Positions 1 through 6,238 of a stretch of 9,889 bases of DNA are shown here, piece after piece; positions within the stretch are counted from its first letter, which is position 1, and each line of letters begins with the position of its first letter. A program made the position numbers and the translations under genes. Below the pieces are notes generated by a model. It did no database searches. It was not told the DNA's origin and worked only from the letters and a program-made list of their open reading frames with translations. This stretch comes from Chloroflexota bacterium (GTDB lineage Bacteria; Chloroflexota; Limnocylindria; Limnocylindrales; CSP1-4), in contig JAJYGO010000495.1 in assembly GCA_021785115.1 (NCBI GenBank), forward strand, positions 1-9,889. The letters are read 5' to 3'.

Positions 1-492
1 CGATCTACCTATTCGAGTGGCGAGTACAAGACGCTCAACCCGGTACGTGAACAGGTCGTGCAGATCGCTCAGACCGCGCCCGACCTACGCGACGTGTTCC
101 TTTGCCATGCGTGGGACGATCGCAAGGGCGCCGCTCTCGACCTTTACAACCTCTTGGTTGACCTTGACGTGAGGGTCTGGTTCAGCGAGAAGGACGTGCC
201 GCTGGGCACGCCGTTGCTCCGCCAGATCGACAAGGGGCTTGCGAAGTCGCGGGCTGGCATCGTGCTGGTGACCCCGGCGCTGCTCAATAGCCTCAAGTCG
301 GAGGGCATCGCGGACAAGGAGCTGTCGGTTCTACTCGCAACCGACCGAGTCATCCCGGTCGCGCACGGAACAACGTTCGAGGCGTTGCGGGAGGTGAGCC
401 CGATGCTGGCCTCGCGCTCGGGGTTGAGCACTGCCGAGTCGTCGCTGGAGGACGTGGCCACCAAGATCGCGGACGTGGCGCTGCTCGACTGA
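1..492 (+). CDS. TIR-domain protein, C-terminal part (5' end outside window)
   Basis: The reading frame is open from base 1 to the TGA at 490-492, giving 163 residues. The gene almost certainly starts upstream; the GTG at 58 is only the first possible start inside the window. Counting from that GTG, the TIR fold begins with DVFLCHAWDD (12-21). It continues through VRVWFSEKD (38-46) and the GIVLVTPALL strand (67-76), then the ADKEL segment, where Glu88 sits where bacterial TIR NADases have their catalytic glutamate. TIR domains of this kind either hydrolyse NAD+ or make cyclic ADP-ribose-type signals, often in anti-phage defence. Activity here is inferred from family membership. The domain is at the extreme C-terminus, so any sensor or partner domain lies off the left edge. 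Three more + strand genes follow. TIR assignment is confident; the biological role is not. Confidence 0.85.
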   Translation, partial: RSTYSSGEYKTLNPVREQVVQIAQTAPDLRDVFLCHAWDDRKGAALDLYNLLVDLDVRVWFSEKDVPLGTPLLRQIDKGLAKSRAGIVLVTPALLNSLKSEGIADKELSVLLATDRVIPVAHGTTFEALREVSPMLASRSGLSTAESSLEDVATKIADVALLD

Positions 493-545
493 GGGTCCGT
501 AAGGCGGCGCATCGGCCATGGTGCCCGCGCACGCACTGGGGCCAG

Positions 546-1187
546 ATGACCAACGACGAGAAGATCGCGCTATTCCTTGAGCGAGCGGAGATTCTGCGTT
601 CATCGACCGCTGTCCCGACGATCGACGCCACGGCCATCCACATGGACTTCACTTCGGGCGGCGAGCCGGTCACCACGCTGACGGCTCCGGACGACGAATC
701 CACCATCGCGTACTTCACGCGCATCCGCGCGTTCGACACGCCGAAGACGCCCCTATATGTGCCCGACTACCTCCCCTTGCTCGAGGCGGGAGCGACGCCG
801 CGGAGGTGCGATCTAGTTGCGTTCCTGCGGCGCGCCCATGCTGATCTTGGTCGCGAGGGCCACGACCGACCCGGCCAGATCCTGGGCGCCGGCGCCACAC
901 CCCGCGACGTGTGGGAGCTTTGGACGTACTCGCACCTCGTCCACACCGATGCCGACAAGAGAGCGAAATGGGCGGCTCTGCCGCCCTTCCAGCAAGCGTT
1001 CGCGAAGTTCGCGGCGTATCGGTACGCCGGCGATCTTTACCACCTCGTGACGGTCGTGGAGGCGATGCTCCGCGATCGCGACCTCGACGATCGGGGGGTT
1101 CACACCCAGCTGCTCACCGTCCGACCAGAAATTAGAGGCATGGTTCCGCATTTCGAGGCAGCCAAGGTGCGCCTCCGGACCGCCTAG
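546..1187 (+). CDS. Hypothetical protein, 213 aa
   Basis: I do not recognise this protein. It starts with ATG at 546, 53 bases after the TIR gene, with only a weak G-rich stretch in front, and ends at 1187. It has no signal peptide and no membrane segment. The N-terminal half (about 1-75) is mixed and looks beta-rich. The C-terminal half is helical and contains DVWELWTYSHLVHTDADKR (121-139), a Trp/His-rich stretch followed by a long amphipathic helix (146-176). The polar/aromatic pattern looks like a soluble cytoplasmic protein. The short gap and same strand suggest co-transcription with the TIR gene, so an accessory role in that system is possible but unproven. Codon use (G/C at third positions) is normal for the window, which supports a real gene. 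Confidence 0.7.
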   Translation: MTNDEKIALFLERAEILRSSTAVPTIDATAIHMDFTSGGEPVTTLTAPDDESTIAYFTRIRAFDTPKTPLYVPDYLPLLEAGATPRRCDLVAFLRRAHADLGREGHDRPGQILGAGATPRDVWELWTYSHLVHTDADKRAKWAALPPFQQAFAKFAAYRYAGDLYHLVTVVEAMLRDRDLDDRGVHTQLLTVRPEIRGMVPHFEAAKVRLRTA

Positions 1188-1461
1188 CCCCGGACGCCGC
1201 GCCGCCGGGCGGGAGCATCATCGGCACCAGGAGGAGGGGGACGTGTCGGGACGGCGACCCCGCCGCTCCACTTCGTCCTCTCTTCGGAGCGGTCTCCGCG
1301 CTGGTCCTCGCGAACGTGCACTTCCGTCGGCGGTCGCGGCATCCCTTTCGGTGCGGCCGATTGGAGAAGGCGCGTTCTGGTGACGCTAGACTCCGTTCTA
1401 AGCGGGGAGACTCTCGCGACATGCTGCGACGGCGCCCGCCGAGGCACGAGAGGTACGGACC
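1188..1461. other. Intergenic stretch, no gene seen
   Basis: This 274-base gap separates the 213-aa gene from the DUF2188-like gene. Open frames across it on either strand are Arg/Pro-rich and read as shadows. A TAGACT hexamer at 1387-1392 could be a -10 box, but the only TTGGAG-like -35 (1361-1366) is 20 bases away, which is too far to call a promoter. The gap is the longest in the left flank, so a new transcript could start here. Confidence 0.4.
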
Positions 1462-1707
1462 GTGGCAGGAGACAACGACCGGGACGTCGTTCCTACCGGT
1501 GACGGCCGGTGGGCCGTCCGGAAGCCCGACGCCGACCGCGCCAGCGGCGTGTTCGATCGGCAGTCGGACGCGATTGCTCGCGGTCGCGAGATCGTCGGCC
1601 ATGCGGGCGGCGGCGAGCTCCGCATCCATGGACGCGACGGGCGTATCCGCGACTCGGACACCATTCCGCCCGGGCACGACCCGTTCCCTCCGCGCGACAC
1701 GAGGTAG
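1462..1707 (+). CDS. DUF2188-like small protein, 81 aa
   Basis: Starts with GTG at 1462, preceded by GAGAGG at 1448-1453 with an 8-base spacer. Residues 8-68 follow the DUF2188 pattern: a first strand DVVPTGDGRWAVRK with the Gly-x-Trp-x-Val core, a central helix around SDAIARGREIV, then GGELRIHGRDGRI with the Gly-rich turn and Arg-Ile-Arg strand. The family is 60-80 residues long, widespread and of unknown function. Members often occur as stand-alone genes whose central 'A...A..i' helix packs on a three-stranded sheet. The C-terminal tail (PPGHDPFPPRDTR) is short and disordered. It lies 45 bases before the next + strand gene and may share its transcript. Family call is from the residue pattern alone. 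Confidence 0.7.
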   Translation: MAGDNDRDVVPTGDGRWAVRKPDADRASGVFDRQSDAIARGREIVGHAGGGELRIHGRDGRIRDSDTIPPGHDPFPPRDTR

Positions 1708-1752
1708 CTGGCGCCTGGCCGATCCCGAATTGGCCCGCGGTCCTTCGCCGAG

Positions 1753-2922
1753 ATGACCCAGAACGACGACCATGGGACGCTGCCAACGTGCGCCGCCCGG
1801 TTGCTTGTACGTCTCGAGGGTCTCGAAGGCCTCAGCGACCACGGCGACACGATGCACATGCAGCACGTTGATCATGCGCGACGGGCGCGCCAGCTCGCCG
1901 ACCATCTCCGAGCGGTCCTCGCGCTCAGCGACGCGGGTCGCTACCCGAGCGCGCTCGTCGTCGTGCGCGCGGCGCTTGAGCACCACCTGATGGACCGCCT
2001 CATCTTTCTCGCGAACCGGTATGTGGTGACGTACACGGGCGTGAAGAAGGCGGACGTTGCAGCGTGGGAGGCCAAGCTCCACGCGGCGCAGGCGGGCGGT
2101 CAATCCGACATCGCGACGTGGTGGTGGGACGAGTCTGGAATGAACGTGGTCCGCCGCGGCTTGCACAGCGCACGGTCCAAGAAGGGCCGCGGCCAGACCA
2201 TCTCGCCGTACTACTTCCGTGTCGGCGACTATGACCCGTTCACCGGCGGGAGCAAGCATGCTGGCGAGCTGGCGCGTCCGTTCTGGACCAAGGCCGATCG
2301 CGAAGAGTGGGCGGCAGAAGCAGCTACCGCGTGGAAGACGCTATTCGTCCACCGCAGGGTCCTGCAGGCATTGCGCGTCAACCGCCTGCTGCCGAGCGCT
2401 GAGGCCGTTCAAGTTGACGTCCACTACGGCTTCCTGAGCGGCTTCGCTCACCCGTCCAAGCGAGGGTACGAGGCCATCTACGGGCGCGGCTCGCCGGATC
2501 GCACTGGGTCATTTGACCACTATGCGAGCGAGCTGGCACTCCTGTACGTGACCACGATCGCCGCGGCGGAGCTCGACATCTTCGCAAGAATGGCGCGGCG
2601 CCCGCCGCGCCTGCATCTGAGCGCCTGGACCGCCGTCGAGGCGGAGGTGAAGGAGTCGCGCCTCGCGTCGTCCTACTTCTGGTTCCTCGGCGGCGAGCCG
2701 ACAACGTTCGACCGGATCGATACCGTCCATACACCCGCGAGTCGGATGAAGCCGAAGTGGGGTCGACCGCGCACGGATCCTGCCACGATCGGCGCTGCTC
2801 GCGTCAGGTACTACGCGGACCCTCTCGACCGCCTCGTGAAGCTCCACTCCAGCTATCGCGAGATCTCCACAGGCCTTGCCTACCGTTCGCCGTTCGAGAG
2901 GTCCGACGCGCGCCTTCGCTGA
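1753..2922 (+). CDS. Hypothetical protein, 389 aa, with HEPN-like Arg-x4-His motif
   Basis: I do not recognise a named family. The ATG at 1753 gives 389 residues; an internal ATG at 1852 (Met34) is an alternative, and neither has a clear ribosome binding site. The protein is largely helical and soluble. Residues 63-90 (RYPSALVVVRAALEHHLMDR and onward) form a helix holding Arg72-x4-His77. Residues 226-240 contain GFLSGFAHPSKRGYE, a conserved-looking His-Pro-Ser turn. Several bacterial families of unknown function pair an 'R..lEh' helix with a later 'sgyaHps' segment, and some are HEPN-type nucleases or toxins. Here the residue after Arg is Ala, whereas a polar residue is usual in active HEPN domains, so catalytic activity is doubtful. 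It is the last + strand gene before the mobile element and converges with the recombinase. Confidence 0.72.
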   Translation: MTQNDDHGTLPTCAARLLVRLEGLEGLSDHGDTMHMQHVDHARRARQLADHLRAVLALSDAGRYPSALVVVRAALEHHLMDRLIFLANRYVVTYTGVKKADVAAWEAKLHAAQAGGQSDIATWWWDESGMNVVRRGLHSARSKKGRGQTISPYYFRVGDYDPFTGGSKHAGELARPFWTKADREEWAAEAATAWKTLFVHRRVLQALRVNRLLPSAEAVQVDVHYGFLSGFAHPSKRGYEAIYGRGSPDRTGSFDHYASELALLYVTTIAAAELDIFARMARRPPRLHLSAWTAVEAEVKESRLASSYFWFLGGEPTTFDRIDTVHTPASRMKPKWGRPRTDPATIGAARVRYYADPLDRLVKLHSSYREISTGLAYRSPFERSDARLR

Positions 2923-3045
2923 TGAATAGCGCCGGCGCGCCGAGGGGCCGCGAATTGGCGCACGACACCCGCGTCTCCAGTGGGCGCTCTCGGTCGGTGG
3001 CATGGGCAGCCCGCAACCGCCGCAGGTGACTCCGCTGTTACTCGT
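2923..3045. other. Convergent intergenic gap; candidate left boundary of element
   Basis: This 123-base gap lies between the stops of the + strand 389-aa gene and the - strand recombinase. It holds a perfect 10-base palindrome GCGCCGGCGC at 2929-2938 but no U-tract, so it is a poor intrinsic terminator. G+C drops on its left side relative to the element. A recombinase attachment site would be expected near one end of the recombinase gene, but I see no repeat shared with the other end of the block that would prove it. Confidence 0.3.
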
Positions 3046-4614
3046 TCAGGATCGGCTCGGAATCCACGCGTTCACATGTGTGTCATGGCGGCCGATCAGG
3101 CCGACGCCCGCTCGGAGAACGGTCGGAGGCGAGATGACATGGTTATTGTCGTCGCGACTCCTCTCGCCCCGACCATTTACGGATATTCCGAACTCCTCCG
3201 GCAGCGCGGCTGCCAGCCCGTGGCGCACGGCATGCTCCGAGAGCTGCACGGTGGCCTCCTGGAGCCCGAGCACCTCGATCCGGTCGAACAGGGCATCGGC
3301 GGTGAGCTGCCTCCCCGTACCGCCGGACGCCTTGCGCCAGGTGATGGGTAGCTCCTGCAGGTACGCCACCGCCACGTGCGCGGGCACGGCATCGGCGCTC
3401 CGCGGCTGCTTGGCGGCGGCCTCTTCCCCGTCGAGCCGGCGCATCTCGGCGTCGAGCACGGCGGCGTCCCGGTCCCGGAGGTAGCGCGCCATGGCTCTGT
3501 CGCGCTCGCGGCGGATCCGATCCAGTGCCGCCTGGTCGGGGCCCAGTTCCGTCCGGGCCGATGCGCCGACGACACCGGCCAGGGTGCCGGCCCCAAGCGA
3601 GGCGCGGTCGAGGACCGCCTCCACCACCTGCTCGTAGAGCTCCATCCGGTAGGCGTGGCCGTTCCACCGCCCGCGACCGCGGGGCCCCGCGGGCCGGGCC
3701 GCGACGAACGCGGAGCAGGGCTCGCGGTGGCGGTAGTAGCCGGTGTCGCCGGTGAGCCGCGCCCCGCACGACGCGCAATGGAGCGCGCTCAGGGCGTAGG
3801 GCCGGCGCGGATCGGCCGGGTGCCCGGTCTTGGTGGCGCGGCGATCGCGCACCCCGCGGGCCTGCTCCCACAGCGCGACCGGGACGAGGGGCGGCCAATG
3901 GGCCGGACCCCCGTCGCGCAGGCGTCCCACGTACAGCGGCGACGTGAGGATGCCGCGCACGGTGAAGAGGGGGAGCCCCACCGAGCGCGCGATCTCGCGA
4001 TCCGGGAGCCCGCTCGCCGCCAGCTCGTACACCCGCCGGACGGTGGCCGCGGACGCGGGATCGGGCTCCAGCAGCTTCGCCTCGTTCCGCGTGAACCCGA
4101 AGGGCGGGTGACCGCCTGGGTCACGCTGGGTCGTGCGCTTCGAGGCGTAACCTTCCGCGATCCGCCGGGAGAGCCGGCGCGAGTAGCGTTCGGCGTCCTT
4201 CGCCTCCTCCACGAGCTGGTCCCAGTGGCGCTCGCAGGAGGAGAGGATCTCCTCGTCGCAGAAGTAGACCGCAACACCCGCGGGGTGGAGCTGGTCTTCG
4301 AGGAGGTTGAGCGTCTGGCGGAGGTTGCGTTGCCAGCGGGACACGTACCCGACGAGGAGCACGTCGAACTCCCGGCGCTGCGCCGCGGCCAGCATGGCGG
4401 CCATCTCGGAGGATCGATACACCGTCCGCCCCGAATGCGCGGCGCGCCAGTCGAGGCCCGTGTCGAGGAGCCCGAGCCTGCCGGAGGCGCGAGCCTGCAG
4501 TTCCGCCTGCGCCTCCGGACCGTACCGGTCGAACTGGCCAGTCGTGCTCTCGCGGACCCAGCGCGCCGCCCGGAGGCCGCGCAACGCTTCAACTGCGCCG
4601 GGGAGCTGTCGCAT
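3046..4614 (-). CDS. Large serine recombinase (integrase-type), 522 aa
   Basis: Site-specific recombinase that joins or excises DNA through a serine-DNA linkage. The frame is open to 4974, but the ATG at 4614 is chosen because GGAGGG (4623-4628) lies 8 bases upstream and the conserved domain begins just after it; the extra 120 upstream residues are Arg/Trp-rich and non-conserved. Catalytic domain: RWVREST (18-24, nucleophile Ser23), YGPEAQ (31-36), FDVLLVGYVSRWQRN (83-97, with the active-site Arg pair) and GVAVYFCDE (113-121). The recombinase DNA-binding domain follows (GGHPPFGF at 167-174, then helices to about 255). A zinc ribbon has Cys280-x2-Cys283 and Cys300. A charged coiled-coil spans about 360-405, and the C-terminal RIEVLGL strand lies at 445-451. 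Length and order match large phage or element integrases. It is the last gene of the operon and overlaps the upstream 158-aa gene by 26 bases. No separate directionality factor is identifiable. Confidence 0.93.
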   Translation of the reverse strand: MRQLPGAVEALRGLRAARWVRESTTGQFDRYGPEAQAELQARASGRLGLLDTGLDWRAAHSGRTVYRSSEMAAMLAAAQRREFDVLLVGYVSRWQRNLRQTLNLLEDQLHPAGVAVYFCDEEILSSCERHWDQLVEEAKDAERYSRRLSRRIAEGYASKRTTQRDPGGHPPFGFTRNEAKLLEPDPASAATVRRVYELAASGLPDREIARSVGLPLFTVRGILTSPLYVGRLRDGGPAHWPPLVPVALWEQARGVRDRRATKTGHPADPRRPYALSALHCASCGARLTGDTGYYRHREPCSAFVAARPAGPRGRGRWNGHAYRMELYEQVVEAVLDRASLGAGTLAGVVGASARTELGPDQAALDRIRRERDRAMARYLRDRDAAVLDAEMRRLDGEEAAAKQPRSADAVPAHVAVAYLQELPITWRKASGGTGRQLTADALFDRIEVLGLQEATVQLSEHAVRHGLAAALPEEFGISVNGRGERSRDDNNHVISPPTVLRAGVGLIGRHDTHVNAWIPSRS

Positions 4615-5065
4615 CCCGTCTGCCCTCCACCACCGCCAGCCGCGTCCGTTGCGCGGCCCGCTCCCGTTGCTCCGCCGCCCAGCGGTCCCGCACGAGCTGC
4701 GCCAGCCCGACCACCAACGGATCCATGGACGGAGTGTTGCTCGCGTCCGGGCCCGAGTCCAGTGGGTTCCGAGGTCGGGTGATGTGCACCAGGAGGGGAA
4801 CCGGTGAGGGCCCGCCGCGCGCGGGCGACATCCCGGTGTCGACCCCGTCGCTCGGCCCGACCGCCTCCGGCGTCTCCGAACCCGAGTCGGCCGGCTCCGG
4901 TGGAGCGTGCCGGCGGGGCGCGCGATGCTGTCGCGGTCCGCGACCGTCCGTCCCCGACCACCCGGCTCCGTCACCGGTCACGCCCCGGGTGGCAGGTCGG
5001 GATGGTGGCCGGCGATGATCCGGGCTACCCGGCGACGCGTCGAGGGTCCGGGCGGTCTCAGCCAC
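4589..5065 (-). CDS. Hypothetical Pro/Gly-rich protein, 158 aa
   Basis: Unrecognised. The GTG at 5065 overlaps the methyltransferase stop by 8 bases (GTGGCTGA) and has GGAGG at 5073-5077, 7 bases upstream, so the long form is favoured. Residues 1-113 are rich in Pro, Gly, Ser, Arg and Asp and look disordered, apart from a short PVPLLVHITRP stretch (89-99). Residues 114-158 start at an internal Met114 (ATG at 4726) and form a compact amphipathic helix (MDPLVVGLAQLVRDRWAAEQ), then RTRLAVVEG and a basic tail. Short helical proteins of this type often sit directly before serine recombinases of actinobacterial elements; that comparison is from memory and unverified. The 45-residue form starting at 4726 lacks a clear ribosome binding site. 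The gene overlaps the recombinase start by 26 bases, so coupled translation is likely. It could be a recombination accessory factor, which is a guess. Confidence 0.6.
   Translation of the reverse strand: MAETARTLDASPGSPDHRRPPSRPATRGVTGDGAGWSGTDGRGPRQHRAPRRHAPPEPADSGSETPEAVGPSDGVDTGMSPARGGPSPVPLLVHITRPRNPLDSGPDASNTPSMDPLVVGLAQLVRDRWAAEQRERAAQRTRLAVVEGRRDATAPRRS
4623..4628 (-). promoter_or_regulatory. Ribosome binding site fixing the recombinase start
   Basis: Read on the - strand this is GGAGGG with an 8-base spacer to the ATG at 4614. It lies inside the end of the upstream 158-aa gene. It decides the recombinase start against the 642-residue reading from 4974. Confidence 0.75.
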
Positions 5066-5930
5066 GGCGCCGCCTCCGTCGCGGTGTCCGGGACGGTGGC
5101 CGCGGTCGCGGAGGAGCCGCGTGTCGTCGGGACCGTGCCGGTGATGCGTCGCGGCGGGCGCCGGCGACGGGGGCCGCTCCCCGGCCCGGGCCGAGCTTCG
5201 TGCGGGCCCGGGCGATGGCGGCGGCCGCGATGTCCGACCCGATCACCGTCGCGCCGCGCTCGTGTGCGCCGACGAGGAGGGCCCCCGAGCCGCAGAAGGG
5301 ATCGAGCACGACATCGCCGCGCCCGACGCCGGCGATGGCGGCGAGCTTGCGCCCGAGTCCCTCCGGCTTCTCGGTCGGGTAGCGCCCCGCGGTACCCGGG
5401 CCCACCGCGGGCACGGCGACCAGATCGACGCCGGCGAGGGTCCGGGACCCGGGCAGCAGGCCCACCAGGATGAACTCGGTCTGGTGACGCAGGCCGGCCC
5501 CGAGACCGGGATACCGGCGGTCCCAGGTGATCGTGCGCCCGCGGGTGAAGCCGGCACGTTCCATCGCGGTGAGCGCCTCGCGGAGGCCGTCGCCGTTCGT
5601 CATCACGAAGGCGACCCCGTCGGAGCGCATGCGCCGCCGTGCCGTCGCCAGGATGCGCCCGATCTCCGCCCAGCTGAGCCCGCCCCGGAACCAGCGGCGC
5701 AGGTGGCCACTCCCGGAGCGGCGATCGACGCTGGTGTACGGCGGGTCGGTGATGAGGACGCTGACGGAACCCGCCGGCAGGGCCGCGAGCGCCTGCTGCG
5801 CGGGCATCCGGTACAGGCGCACCCGCCCCGCGGGGGCCGCCGGGGTGACAGCGCGGGAGGACGGCGGAGTCGGCCGCCGCGGACCCCCCGAGGATCCCCG
5901 TCGCCGCGACGGAGGCTTCGACCCGCTCAT
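5058..5930 (-). CDS. DNA methyltransferase, beta-class (N6-adenine or N4-cytosine), 290 aa
   Basis: S-adenosylmethionine-dependent DNA base methylase. The start is the ATG at 5930, which overlaps the stop of the upstream 100-aa gene (ATGA) and has GAGGA (5940-5944) 9 bases before it; the longer frame to 6365 is antisense-like filler. Motif IV DPPY is at 62-65, the target/variable part follows, then TEKPE at 186-190 (motif X-like), then motif I DPFCGSG at 210-216 with GATVIGSD (226-233). The order IV before I is that of beta-class enzymes. DPPY fits N6-adenine methylation, but N4-cytosine cannot be excluded. Residues 1-36 and 250-290 are low-complexity, and the tail ends in a run of Arg residues. 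No restriction gene is adjacent, so it is an orphan methylase. It may protect the element from host restriction or mark its origin. Target site unknown. Confidence 0.9.
   Translation of the reverse strand: MSGSKPPSRRRGSSGGPRRPTPPSSRAVTPAAPAGRVRLYRMPAQQALAALPAGSVSVLITDPPYTSVDRRSGSGHLRRWFRGGLSWAEIGRILATARRRMRSDGVAFVMTNGDGLREALTAMERAGFTRGRTITWDRRYPGLGAGLRHQTEFILVGLLPGSRTLAGVDLVAVPAVGPGTAGRYPTEKPEGLGRKLAAIAGVGRGDVVLDPFCGSGALLVGAHERGATVIGSDIAAAAIARARTKLGPGRGAAPVAGARRDASPARSRRHAAPPRPRPPSRTPRRRRRRG
5073..5077 (-). promoter_or_regulatory. Ribosome binding site for the 158-aa gene
   Basis: GGAGG on the - strand, 7 bases before the GTG at 5065 and inside the methyltransferase coding sequence. It supports the 158-residue reading over the 45-residue internal start at 4726. 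Confidence 0.65.
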
Positions 5931-6229
5931 CGCGCGTCGTCCTCGGTCGGCTCGGGCTCGTACAGGGGGTCGGTGGTGAGGTCGGGGTAGGGGGTGCCGT
6001 CCCAGCGGAGCAGCTCGGGCGGCGGCACCGCAAGGGATCGCACCAACACCGCCACGGCCGTCACGCGCCGCCGGGCCCGGCCGGCCGCGTGGAACGCCGC
6101 CCATTCCGCGTCCGAGGCCGACGGCGCCGGCGCGTGTCGCAGCGGCGGCAGCGGCGAAGGGATGGAGGGGTGGGGTGTCTCCGTGCTCGGCTCGCGCCGG
6201 TTGCGGAGGGGCATCGTCGAAGGCGCCAT
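5927..6229 (-). CDS. Hypothetical protein, 100 aa
   Basis: Unrecognised small protein. The ATG at 6229 has AGGGA (6236-6240) 6 bases upstream, overlapping the TAG stop of the replication gene. Its own TGA overlaps the methyltransferase ATG (ATGA), so translational coupling on both sides supports a real gene; Met6 is a minor alternative start. Residues 1-35 are Pro/Ser-rich and probably disordered. Residues 38-70 (SASDAEWAAFHAAGRARRRV onward to the VTAVAVLVRSLAV stretch) form one or two helices. The C-terminus is acidic (TTDPLYEPEPTEDDAR). The hydrophobic stretch is too short and charged at its borders for a transmembrane segment. Its place between Rep and methylase suggests a replication or control accessory, which cannot be shown from sequence. 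Confidence 0.65.
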   Translation of the reverse strand: MAPSTMPLRNRREPSTETPHPSIPSPLPPLRHAPAPSASDAEWAAFHAAGRARRRVTAVAVLVRSLAVPPPELLRWDGTPYPDLTTDPLYEPEPTEDDAR

Positions 6230-6238
6230 CGCGCGTCC

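Noticed and set aside
1132..2259. 375-aa open frame on the - strand
   Set aside because: It is antisense to the DUF2188-like and 389-aa genes and is low-complexity Arg/Val/Ala; it would need an unrelated gene nested opposite two better-supported ones.
2929..2938. Palindrome GCGCCGGCGC as a transcription terminator
   Set aside because: It has no loop and no T-run on either side; self-complementary GC words are common in DNA this GC-rich.
3376..4782. 468-aa open frame on the + strand
   Set aside because: It lies antisense to the serine recombinase, whose catalytic motifs are clear; its residues are Arg/Pro/Gly/Ala-rich filler typical of antisense frames in GC-rich DNA.
4615..4974. N-terminal extension of the recombinase frame (start at 4974)
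   Set aside because: The 120 extra residues are Arg/Trp/Ser-rich without recombinase features and overlap the 158-aa gene; GGAGGG before the ATG at 4614 decides the start.
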